A DNA stretch of 64,000 bases from Acanthococcus lagerstroemiae (taxonomy: Eukaryota; Arthropoda; Insecta; Hemiptera; Eriococcidae). A program made the position numbers and the translations under genes. A model generated the notes under the pieces. That model was not told the origin of the DNA. It did not search any database and saw only the letters and a list, made by a program, of their open reading frames with translations. Below are positions 46,045-55,085 of this stretch, in pieces; the stretch's first letter is position 1, and every line of letters begins with the position of its first letter. Location of the stretch: the NCBI GenBank assembly GCA_031841125.1, contig CM063114.1:30945266-31009265 (forward strand). The letters run 5' to 3'.

Positions 46045-48620
46045 CCAGGCCGCTTAACTTCCTTCAGGTCAACCTGAACCACTGTGCAGTCGCGCAGGAT
46101 CTCCTGTGGCGCACTGTGGGAGAGAGACAGGTTGACCTGGTGATAGCCAGCGAGCCCTATAGGGTGGCTGAGGTGAGAGGGTGGCACCGTGACCGCAGCG
46201 GACTTGCAGCATTGGGAGTGTGTTCAGACTGCCCAATAGCTCCAGGCGAGGTAGAGGAGGGGGAGGGGTACGTAGCTGTACAGCTGGGCGACCTCGCCGT
46301 CTACAGTTGCTACTTCTCCCCAAACAGGACCTTGGAGGAGTTCGAGACCTACCTCGCCTGTCTGGAAGAGAGTGTCGCCAGGAGGACATCGAGGGTGATC
46401 GTGGCCGGAGACTTCAATGCCAAGTCGGAGGAATGGCACTCCGGCCGGACCGACCGCAGAGGGTACGCCTTGGGGGAGCTTGCCGCCCGACTAGACCTCG
46501 TTCCAACGAACGTGGGCGGCACTCCAACAAGGTTCCACCAGGGATGGAGCTCGGTCATCGACGTGACCTTCGCGTCAGCAGGACTGGTCCGATGGATCAA
46601 GGGCTGGTCTGTGCTCGACGAGGAGTCCGGGAGCGACCACCGCTACATCGCGTTTCAGCTCGACAGGGGTCACACCGTAGTCGCTGTACCGAAGAAGAAG
46701 CCGGGAAGATGGGCAATCCGGAAGCTAGACGCCGACCGGTTAGAGGCGAGCTTCCTGGCTCTCACCTGGGGAAAGGGAGAGCACGGGGCCGCAGAAAGGA
46801 GCGCCGAGGCCGCAGCCGATGACGTCATCAGGACGGTGGTAGCGGCCTGCGATAGCGCAATGCCCCGCGTCGGCCCGCCACGTGCACGACCTCCAGTGTA
46901 CTGGTGGACCGACGAGATTGCCGAGCTGCGGAAGGAATGTAACCGCCTCCGTCGTCGCTGTCAGTGGACAGGACGGGATGACGGAGGGACGGGTGAAGCC
47001 TCGCAGCGGTACCAGCAGGCGCGCCGAGCCCTCAAGGCGGCCATCCGGCAGAGTAAGAAGACGGCGTGGGAGGAGCTGCGACAAGAGGCGGACCGCGACC
47101 CCTTCGGCAAGCCGTATCACGTTGTAATGCGGAGGGCCGGGGGGCCGTCGGTAACGAGCCGCATGGAGTCGGGAGTCTTGCAGAAGGTGGTGGAGGAGCT
47201 GTTCCCGCAGCGCCTACCACTACCGGCATCATCGTCTGGAGAGGCCACAGAGGAGTTCTGTCCACTGAGCATCGGCGAAGTGGACAGTGCTATCGAGCGG
47301 ATCCGGACGAAGAAGCGGAAGGCACCAGGGCCTGACATGATCCCGAACGTCGTGTGGGAGTCCGTGCATCGGGTGGAGCCGTCCCTCCTAACCAACGTGT
47401 TTAACCGCGCGTTGCAGGAGGGGACATTTCCGGACCGATGGAAGGTGGCGCGGCTTGCCCTCATCAAGAAGCCAGGGAAACCAGACGGGCAGCCATCTTC
47501 ATACCGGCCAATCTGCTTGCTCGACACCGTGGGGAAGGTGTTCGAGCGGACGATCGTGGATAGGCTGGAGGCGCACCTGGAGAGGCGGAGGACGATCTCG
47601 AACAGCCAGTACGGCTTCAGGACCGGCCGTTCGACAGCGGATGCAGCACTCAGACTGAAGGCGATGGCGGCAAAGGCGATACGCGAAGGAGAGTTCTGTG
47701 CGGCGGTCAGTCTGGACATTCGCAACGCCTTCAACTCGATACCGTACTCATGTGTGGTGTTGGCGTTGGAGGAGGCGCGGGTGCCGGGCTACCTCGTGCG
47801 GATTATCCGGAGCTATTTCTGCGGGCGTCGGATCGAGATGGAGTCGGCGACAGGACCAGTCACGAGGGCGATGACGTGTGGCGTTCCTCAGGGGTCGGTC
47901 CTCGGACCCACCCTGTGGAACGTCGCCTTCAACGGGTTGCTGCGGCTGGCGGTCCCACCAGGCGTGAAACTCATCTGTTATGCCGATGACACGCTGGTGG
48001 TGTGCCAAGCCGCGACAACAGCGGAGGTTGCGACCAAGGTCAACCGGGCGTTGGAGTTGCTGACCAGATGGATCGAGTCGGCGGGATTGTGCTTGGCGGT
48101 GCAGAAGACGGAAGCAGTTCTGTTCACGACGCGCCGCAAGTACGACCAACCAACGTTCGTGCTGAAAGGCGAGAGGATCGCGCCAAGTCCAGCGCTGAAG
48201 TACCTGGGGCTGTGGTTCGACGGGAAGCTGTCGTTCCGTGAGCACTTCCGGAGAGCGGCAGAGAAGGCGGACCGGGTCGCCGGGCAGCTGTCGCGACTGA
48301 TGGCGAACCTGGGCGGCCCGCGGGAGCAGAAGCGGAGGTTGTACGCGAACGTCGTGCTTTCGGTCCTGACGTACGGCGCACCGGTTTTCGCGGACGCCGT
48401 CCAGACCCCGTACCGGAGAGTGGAGCTGGAGAAGGTTCAGCGGAGAGTCGCGCTAAGGTGCGTCAGCGCGTATCGCACCGTGTCAACGGAGGCGGTAGGC
48501 GTGCTGGCGCGCCTTCCACCCATCGAGCTGAAGGTCGACGAGTTGGCGCAGTCCTACAAGGCGCAGAAGAAGGCGAGAACGCGGCAGGAGGCACGCGGGC
48601 GAAGCGTGGCATTCAGCTGA
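45963..48620 (+). CDS. R1-clade ORF2: APE endonuclease and reverse transcriptase (main open frame)
   Basis: The ATG at 45,963 lies in the -1 frame relative to ORF1. The 885-residue frame holds an APE endonuclease at about 32-235: QVNLNH (N39), ASEPY (E64), VAGDFN (D150, N152) and GSDHRYI (D225, H226), all expected catalytic or metal-binding residues present. The RT spans about 490-760: SYRPICLLDTVGKVFE, QYGFRTGRSTADA, SLDIRNAF (D585), CGVPQGSVLGP (639-649) and ICYADD (D675, D676). YLGLWFD and VLSVLTYGAPVF follow in the thumb. The protein nicks target DNA and reverse-transcribes the element RNA from the 3' OH (family knowledge). There is no RNase H domain, as usual in R1. The frame ends early at 48,620. 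The true C-terminus continues in another frame (next entry). Confidence 0.92.
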   Translation: MPRREHSPRRKRRRWRPKSAAADPTPLTRPLNFLQVNLNHCAVAQDLLWRTVGERQVDLVIASEPYRVAEVRGWHRDRSGLAALGVCSDCPIAPGEVEEGEGYVAVQLGDLAVYSCYFSPNRTLEEFETYLACLEESVARRTSRVIVAGDFNAKSEEWHSGRTDRRGYALGELAARLDLVPTNVGGTPTRFHQGWSSVIDVTFASAGLVRWIKGWSVLDEESGSDHRYIAFQLDRGHTVVAVPKKKPGRWAIRKLDADRLEASFLALTWGKGEHGAAERSAEAAADDVIRTVVAACDSAMPRVGPPRARPPVYWWTDEIAELRKECNRLRRRCQWTGRDDGGTGEASQRYQQARRALKAAIRQSKKTAWEELRQEADRDPFGKPYHVVMRRAGGPSVTSRMESGVLQKVVEELFPQRLPLPASSSGEATEEFCPLSIGEVDSAIERIRTKKRKAPGPDMIPNVVWESVHRVEPSLLTNVFNRALQEGTFPDRWKVARLALIKKPGKPDGQPSSYRPICLLDTVGKVFERTIVDRLEAHLERRRTISNSQYGFRTGRSTADAALRLKAMAAKAIREGEFCAAVSLDIRNAFNSIPYSCVVLALEEARVPGYLVRIIRSYFCGRRIEMESATGPVTRAMTCGVPQGSVLGPTLWNVAFNGLLRLAVPPGVKLICYADDTLVVCQAATTAEVATKVNRALELLTRWIESAGLCLAVQKTEAVLFTTRRKYDQPTFVLKGERIAPSPALKYLGLWFDGKLSFREHFRRAAEKADRVAGQLSRLMANLGGPREQKRRLYANVVLSVLTYGAPVFADAVQTPYRRVELEKVQRRVALRCVSAYRTVSTEAVGVLARLPPIELKVDELAQSYKAQKKARTRQEARGRSVAFS

Positions 48621-49210
48621 CCACGCTTCAGCGATGGACGGAGAGGCTCGCCCAGTCTTCGAAAGGCGAGTGGACTCGGGAGCTGATCGGCGAGCTCGAC
48701 CTGTGGTTAGGAAGGAAGCACGGAAGCCTGAACTTCCACCTGACCCAGGTCTTGAGCGGACACGGCTGCTTCGGGTCATACCTGTACCGGATGGGCTTGG
48801 CAGCAAGCGCAGAGTGCACCCATTGTGCAAGCGGAGAGGAGGACACGCCGTGGCATACGCTGTTCGAGTGCGACGCCTGGGAGGAGGTGAGGCGCGGGGC
48901 GGTCACGATCGATCCCGGAGACGGCGTGATCGACCGTCTTGCGCCGGACACCTTGGTCCCGGAGCTGTTGAGGAGCCGAAGCGGTTGGAACCGGGTGTCG
49001 GGTTTCGTTTCGGCCATCATGCGACGGAAGATGGAGGCTGAGTGGTCGAGACAGAGGACACAAGGAGGAGAAGCGGATGTTGCTGCTGCTACTGCGGCGG
49101 CAGATACCATCCAGCGAAGCTCGCCCGTAGCACCAGGGCTGGAGCAGAGCTCGCCCGCAGTGCAAGGGCTGGAGCTTCAATCGGAAGAGTCTCACACGAT
49201 GAGTGAGTGA
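48606..49210 (+). CDS. R1-clade ORF2 C-terminal region with CCHC motif, after a frameshift
   Basis: From about 48,600 the protein similarity passes to the frame ending at 49,210 (IQLTTLQRWTERLAQSS...). It contains the 'HLTQVLSGHGCFGSYLYRM' block and CTHCASGEEDTPWHTLFEC, a CX2CX9HX4C zinc motif at 48,815-48,871 that ends ORF2 in R1-clade and related elements. The tail is Ala/Gln/Ser-rich. The shift needed is one base between about 48,590 and 48,610. With it, ORF2 would be roughly 1,080 residues. It may be a true mutation or a sequence error. Programmed frameshifting here would be unusual and I see no slippery site. Confidence 0.85.
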
Positions 49211-49481
49211 AGAGGAAGAGGCAGCGCGTCCGGCTGCGGGGGACCTGAAATTTCCAGGCGAGTGCTCTGGGAGCGCGGACCTCGGTCAGTAGGGAACCCC
49301 GCGGTGGCCTTGGCAGGATGCGCGCACCGTTCCGGCCAGGAGAAATGGGGGCTCGGGCCCGGCCCCAAAGCGTCCCCCTCGGTACTGATGCGATGCCCGA
49401 AAGGGTAGTTTCCGGTGCCGGGGGTGCGGTGTCTCAGGGGCCACTTTGGCATGCGTGCATCGCCATACGTCCCACAACACC
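49211..49481 (+). other. 3' UTR of the R1-clade element
   Basis: GC-rich, ending '..ccatacgtcccacaacacc' directly before the AACTAGAT duplication. There is no poly(A), which is acceptable for R1-clade elements whose RT recognises 3' UTR structure. Confidence 0.7.
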
Positions 49482-49489
49482 AACTAGAT

Positions 49490-52043
49490 TATCATGTGAT
49501 ATTTATTTGATTGACATTGAGTGAAGGACATCATTTCATCAGTAAACCCTCAACCATCCTCTATTTTGAAGCCCCATGTACCTCTAACTGCAATTTTTTC
49601 CAAAATTCTGTCGAGTCTCTTGTTATGTTAAGAAAAACAAATTATGTAGTTTGGATCAATTTTCTGTGAAAAACTCCGCTTGTAAGATGCTTTAAAGGAG
49701 AATTACAGTTTTTCTTATGAGAAATCTTGTGCGCCGGCTTAAATTTTTTTTCAAAAAGTTTTGGCTACCAGATTTTTACTCCGAGGTACACAATTTCCTC
49801 TTACGGAAGGGAAAATCGAAAAAGAAAAAGGGTAGAATAAGTGCCATGCTAAAGGTTAGAGCGATTGATTCGAAGATCAAGCTCCTAGGTGGAATTTTCG
49901 AAAAGCGAAATTTTCACTGTAAATCAGTGGTGGAGAATGGTGTGTCTTGGAAGGGTATCTGTAGCCCCCTTTTCCGTTCAGACTTGTAAAGTTTTCCGGA
50001 AAATCTAATTTCCCTCTAAAACCACTTCCCTTCAAAAGAAGAGGATAATTTGGAGGCTTAATACTCCTCTATCAATGAATGGCGAGAATGTAACAAAATC
50101 AGCTTGGAGAAACTATATTACTTACTTAGTTTTGAAAGGGAGTGATTCAGTTCTAATCACCGCAGTACTATTTTTTCTTTGAAAATGGACTCCGCCGTTC
50201 GGAGAAAGACAATACTATAAAATTTTATTCTTCCATCCAACATATCCACGAGTAAAGATGAAGCCATAAGAAGGGTGGATACAAGTAGTTGGCTTCCAGA
50301 ATTAGCTTCCTCATCCGTCCCCCTTTATTTCTCGGACGTATGGTCAGTTCGATACTGAGCATTGAGCATACAAAGGGATTGTTAAGTACATAGTAAAATG
50401 TGGTTGCTCCACAAATCAAGTAAATTTGTCCCTTCCAAACAGGATTTGTCTTTATTTCGTTTTCCAGATTTCAGAGGTACCTCTGAAAGTTGAAAAAGTG
50501 GTCGCCTCTAAAGAGTTAATTTCCAAGAAATTTTAATTGCTCTGGCTCCAATTCTCATACTTTTCAGTGTCTATTTAAACTCCGGGTCTGATCGTGTGAT
50601 ATTGGCTGGCTGTGAACTGCTTGCCTCTGACTCCGGACTCCAATGCCCTGGGTTTATTATACTAAGATTATTTATAAATTGGACAACTGTGTACAACGTA
50701 CATGAAGGCTACTTTCAATTCCACCACTAAATTAATCCTCCCACTCCAGCTTCGGTAATGTATCTGTAAACCTCTGAATTCTGTAGGTATATTTCATATT
50801 CAGTATTTATAATTTTCAATTTTACACTCGTAATACGAAAACCGCATTTAAAATTTATCTTCTTTGTGTAATTTTGTATGGGTTGTATTATTACGTAGGC
50901 ATCGTGGTTTCCTGAATCTGAATACATGCTCAGCTCAGCTGTAAAACCCGACTTACAATAGTAATTATTGTTTATATTCAGTTAGAGTATTCTCGAGAAA
51001 TATTAGGTTCACTAGTTTCTATTTTATGAGTCATTTTAGCCTCTAAACGAAGTAAGTATAGGTAAATTAATTTCCGACACAATTAAATGAGTTTTGTTAA
51101 ATGATGTACATAAATTTTGGTCGCACAGTCGCACCGAGTGGTACATTACCTCATTTTTTAAACACTTTCATTCATCGGTTGTTGTGGGCGTTGCAATAAA
51201 AAGATCGTGAGCGAGCATTGTGATTTTATTACTGCACAACTTCTTTCCGTAATATACGATTATATGATCTGCTCTAATTATGGCGCGCAATCGCCGCGAA
51301 TTACAAGTTCATAAAAAATAAGATAAAGAAAGAAGAGAAAAATAAAGAAAGAAGAAAAAACAACTCAATAACCTGATTATATTTTTACGATGAAAATCGA
51401 CGAAAAACTGGTTTGCAGCGTAATTAATAAAACAAACCGACAGACGTTGTGAAAAGTTTCCTGGGCAGAATGAGCATCGAATCGAGAGAATATAATAAAG
51501 ACAGAGCGGCCTAGATGATACATTTTTATACCGAAAGTTTGGAATAGTGAACTGGCTTTTTTGTCTTTCATAAATGTTTCGGGATTATGGAATGTTCAAG
51601 GACTCAATAAAAAAAGGATCGAAAGTAGGTACTTTGGTACTTGTGGTTACATGCTCCTGTATAGTTCTTATATGGTACGACCAACGAATAACGAGAGAAA
51701 AATAAAGATATTTGAGGAGTGAATTTACAAAATACCCTTAGCTCAAAAAAAAAAACGAAAATGAGTTATTGACGCTATCTGCCGGAGGAAGTTGAAAGCT
51801 ACACATAAGAGCATACCGCGTTATCACGATTGTAACTCGAGTTATTGGTGTTCAGTGTTTCGTTGTGTTACCTACGTTAGTTCACAAATAGAAATGTTTT
51901 TTTCTATTTTCCACAAGTTCATGTTCTGGACTAAGGGCAGTTTGTGAGTTCATTCGTTCATGCCTCATTTGTTAAAGAAAATGCAGTTTCTGACATTGAA
52001 CTTTGAGAACCTCTAACTCTTGAATTGTTGCCTGTGGGTGGTG
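49490..52043. other. AT-rich non-coding DNA, nothing recognised
   Basis: Right flank of the R1-clade element. Short frames only, with purine-rich AAGAAAGAAGA near 51,330. Confidence 0.45.
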
Positions 52044-52346
52044 CAGGGATGTGCCGGTAGGGGGGACCTTCCCCCATAGGAAATTTTGTTCTCAGAAGTT
52101 GAAAAAAGTTACCATTTCAGTCAGCCCTAAAGTTGGGAAATTACGGTAACGTTGTAAAAAATCCAACGAAAGTCTTCTTTTTTTTTTTGCTTTGGTACTT
52201 TGGAATTATGAGTTGAGAAGTAGGGAAACTCCAACAGGTCCGAAGCTCTTTTTTCTGTGATTTGACACTTGGGAATTTTGAGTTGAATCCGTTGGGACTT
52301 CTCATCCCGCCCCCCCCCCTTGGGAAAACTCTTCGGTACGTCCCTG
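52044..52346 (+). mobile_element. MITE, CAGGGACGTACCG family, copy 3
   Basis: The start is CAGGGATGTGCCGGTAGG and the end ACTCTTCGGTACGTCCCTG. The interior has 'gacacttgggaattttgagttgaatccgttgggact' and 'aaactccaacaggtc', as in copy 1. Flanks GGTGGTG and GGTGGATG differ by one base indel and may be the target duplication. Poly(T), poly(G) and poly(C) tracts inside. Non-coding. Confidence 0.75.
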
Positions 52347-52358
52347 GGTGGATGAGTT

Positions 52359-52531
52359 CAGTAGCGTAGCTAGACTTGGTATGAAGTGGGGGGGGGGGTC
52401 GTTTCACTTTTACAACATTACAGGTGTAATACTTACTATTATCAGAATTATACCTAATTTTATTTTTTTCACATTTTTGGGGGATGCCACGGGGGGCAAA
52501 CACTACCCCCTTCCCTGTGGTTACGCTCCTG
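52359..52531. mobile_element. hAT-type MITE, CAGTAGCGTAGCCAGG family, copy 3
   Basis: The start is CAGTAGCGTAGCTAGAC and the end CCTGTGGTTACGCTCCTG. A perfect 8-bp duplication GATGAGTT flanks it (52,351-52,358; 52,532-52,539). It is 173 bp, with a G10 tract inside the left end. It inserted 12 bp from the neighbouring CAGGGACGTACCG MITE. Confidence 0.88.
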
Positions 52532-52539
52532 GATGAGTT

Positions 52540-53285
52540 GCTCATTGAATCTCCATGTCTATTACTCTACGTCTGTGACTCGGCTACCAGTTCCGATTGT
52601 TTGGTGGAAATAAGTTGGTACTTTGCTACAAAATTGTAGCTACATAGAGTTTAGGGGTATCGCACCCCCACTGTTGTTAGAAAAGTTGGCACTCGGCAAA
52701 TTCTAATAGCCGGTCAGAACCCAAACCAATTTGAATCAAAGTTGGTTAATATCCCACGGATTTATTTTCTGTAGATGAGTTCCTTGGACATGGACGGAGT
52801 AGAGGACCAGAAAGGCCATCAGGGAAATCCTTCTACTTCCTCTCTATGGGAGAAAGTTGAAAAGATAACATCCTTCACCACAATTGCCATTTTTCTCATT
52901 TTACTCTTTCTTTATTCACCTCTAGTTTCTACCTCTCTCCCCGCCCCCCTCTCTCCAAGTAACTTTTACAATTTTTTTAAACATTTACCACAATTTCCAA
53001 CTTTCTTCTGGAAAATAATAACAGTCGACGTAATTTTATTGACTCAGCATGGAAGCCGGCCTTCTTTGAGGAACTAATTTTTGCATCCTCCGTATGAGAG
53101 GTTGGATGCGGAGGAATTAATTTTTTGATTCCATCTTTGTGTCCCTTGTGGATGATTGGGAGTCGAAAGTCAAAGTATGTTCTTATAAAATGAGGATCCG
53201 TTGACTTTATCAAATTGAGCTCAAATTTTCAGGATTTTACTTGTCCATCAAGTGGAATAATAATCAGTTTAGCGCTGCTTGTGGT
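52540..53285. other. Non-coding DNA, no supported gene
   Basis: The 100-codon frame at 52,775 begins with a plausible acidic stretch, then a hydrophobic segment (FLILLFLYSPLVSTSLPAPL). No family is recognised and no splice-supported partner was seen. Confidence 0.35.
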
Positions 53286-53293
53286 TATTTAGA

Positions 53294-53499
53294 CTTTGGG
53301 GTCTGGTTGGCCGAGTGGATAGCGTGCTAGTCTCGGTATCCGGTAGCAACTCGCTACATTTCGACCTATGCCGATTTTTTGTCAAGATGAAAAGAGGGCT
53401 AAGACAGCCCTAACAGCCTCCCCGACGTCTAAAGTAATGCTCGAAAGGGCGGATTCCCGAGCACAGGGCTTGGGTTGAGAGTAAGATTAGAAAAGCGGG
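53294..53499 (+). mobile_element. tRNA-derived SINE, copy 1
   Basis: The head reads GGTTGGCCGAGTGGATAGCG, a tRNA-Leu/Ser-like 5' half with A box. The B box is degraded here ('tttcgacc'). The body has AGGGCTAAGACAGCCCT (a hairpin), then CAGCCTCCCCGACGTCT and AGTAATGCTCGAAAG, all shared with the copy at 56,842. TATTTAGA flanks it on both sides (53,286-53,293; 53,500-53,507), a retroposition duplication. It would have been transcribed by pol III and moved by a LINE (class knowledge). Confidence 0.85.
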
Positions 53500-53612
53500 T
53501 ATTTAGAATTCAAAATTTGAGTCGCAAAATTTAGTAATTTTCAACTTTTTCTCAGCTCGAAGGAAAGGGATTCATCGCCATACTTCTTCAAAATTCTTTC
53601 AGTTTAGACGTA

Positions 53613-53942
53613 CAGTCGAACGTGATATAAAGTTCAAGGGAAACATGAATTTCTTCAAGTTATAAAGGTTCTCGAGTTACAGAAGTTTGAGTTAGAGAGG
53701 CTGAGATTGTAAAAATTCGAGAGGTCTCCAAAAAAATTGTAAAAAGCTTCAAAAAATAAAAAAATAGAGTTAATGAGTCCCACCTCTTACAACAAAAGCT
53801 TTCGAGTTACAGAGGCTCTGTATTCTGCTTATGGAATTAATTTTGTATAGACTTCTTATACGGATGTGAAGGAAAATAAAGAAAATTCGAGTTATAGAAA
53901 TTTTCGAGTAAAAGAAGTATACGACTAATCAAGGTTCGACTG
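53613..53942. mobile_element. pogo/Tigger-like MITE, CAGTCGAAC ends
   Basis: CAGTCGAACGTGATATAA at the left and AATCAAGGTTCGACTG at the right form inverted ends. TA precedes the left end and TG follows the right (a TA duplication with one change). 'ttcgagttacagagg' repeats inside. The wording matches pogo/Tigger-type ends (CAGT.GAACCTCGAT). 330 bp, non-coding. Confidence 0.75.
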
Positions 53943-54114
53943 TGTGTTACTTGGCAAGAGTCTTCCAGAAGAAACTTTTTCGGATTTGCTTAAAATTATG
54001 ATTTCTGACTATCTGGACTTTGAAAAATTCTTCCAAACTTTCACTAGACCCTTTAAGACTCGTTAAGATGAGCAATAAAATGGGTACATTGCACTTTTTT
54101 CCTGGCTTTAGATG

Positions 54115-54568
54115 GTGGGGCCGTAGCCATGGGGGGGGGGCAAGCTGGGGCTGAGCCTCGACTAAAGGTATCTTGAGCTCCCACCCCCATAGGCAAAGAT
54201 ACCACCATTAAAAATCATAGTTTCGCTGGTGAATGAGAAAGAAAGAAGGGATGAAGAGAATTAATATCACAGATACATCTTAAAATTTAGAACAAAAACT
54301 TGTTCAACTAATGTGGCACTCTTGGAGGGGGGGGAGGCAAAGTAGAAGTTTTGAGGGATAAAAAGTCGGTAATTGAGTTTCTTTTTTTTTATATCGCCGA
54401 TATTGAAGGACTATTTTATAAAAATGAAGATAAAATTTCTGTTTGAGTGAAAAATTTTCGAAAAAAACGTTTTTTAAAGGCGAAAAATTGCTCCTTTTTG
54501 CATATTTTACATTAAATTTCAGGTGTCCCTGGGGCATTCGCCCCCTTTGCCCCCCGGCTACACTACTG
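54115..54568. mobile_element. MITE, CAGTAGCGTAGCCAGG family, copy 4 (diverged)
   Basis: The left end 'gtggggccgtagccatggggg' is degraded. The right end CGGCTACACTACTG is clearer. The interior 'tatcgccgatattgaaggactat' matches the copy at 34,971. The left border is uncertain by several bases and no target duplication was confirmed. A G10 tract follows the left end, as in other copies. Confidence 0.6.
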
Positions 54569-55085
54569 CCTCGTAGAAATCTGTACATTATAGGTATACT
54601 ATGTGTATCCTTAAGTCCCCCCTGGTAAACAGTCTGCACCCTCTACCACAGATGGCTGGCGACGGGCCTGTCTCTAAAGCGTTTTCATTCTTGTTCAGGA
54701 TTATTATTTCAGACGCCACAAAAATTTTTTAGACTCTCCTGGACATTGATAAGACCCTGTAAGATGCGTGAAGATAAGCAGTAAAATGGGCATTTTCAGT
54801 TCTTTTTCGGAGGAAAGGGAGGAAGGACGGAATGTATCCCCATACTTCCTTGAAATCCTTTCAGGCTATTTTTCACTTCAAACTCTTTCCAAAATTGTTC
54901 ACGGCTATCTCTAACACTTTTTCGAATTTAAGATTATTATTCTACTCTCTTCATAAACTTTTCCGGAATTTTACTAAACCCTTCAAGACTCGCTGAGAGG
55001 AGTTTTAAAATGGGTATTTTCAACTTTTCTCCCATGGGGATATCCACATTTAAAAATTTTTTCAGGTGTACTTCATTTTTTAAGA

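Larger units (their letters stand above)
43753..49481 (+). mobile_element. Nearly full-length R1-clade non-LTR retrotransposon
   Basis: This GC-rich 5.7-kb unit stands out from AT-rich flanks. AACTAGAT lies directly at both borders (43,745-43,752; 49,482-49,489), a target duplication from target-primed reverse transcription. Order: 5' leader with a duplicated start (43,753-44,347), ORF1 (gag-like), ORF2 (APE endonuclease, RT, CCHC), 3' UTR (49,211-49,481) without poly(A). Two overlapping ORFs with gag CCHC knuckles, an APE domain and no RNase H place it in the R1 clade (relatives R1, TRAS, SART, Waldo). ORF2 overlaps the end of ORF1 by 82 bp. Frameshifts near 44,400 and 48,600 mean this copy may be inactive, unless they are sequence errors. 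Confidence 0.9.
53500..55085 (+). repeat. ~220-250-bp tandem array interrupted by two MITEs
   Basis: 'taaaatgggtattttcaact.tttctcggaggaaaggga.....catacttccttgaaatcctttcagg' recurs near 53,533, 54,075, 54,781 and 55,007, with 'acccttcaagactcgttaagatgag' before each of the later ones. Subtracting the inserts at 53,613-53,942 (330 bp) and 54,115-54,568 (454 bp) gives spacings of about 212, 252 and 226. The array is old and diverged. Confidence 0.65.

Noticed and set aside
46220..48245. Several 80-200-codon frames on both strands within ORF2
   Set aside because: GC-rich coding DNA keeps shadow frames open. None has the motifs found in the ORF2 frame.
43745..49489. Telomere-specific TRAS/SART or rDNA-specific R1 insertion
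   Set aside because: Flanks are neither TTAGG repeats nor recognisable 28S rDNA.
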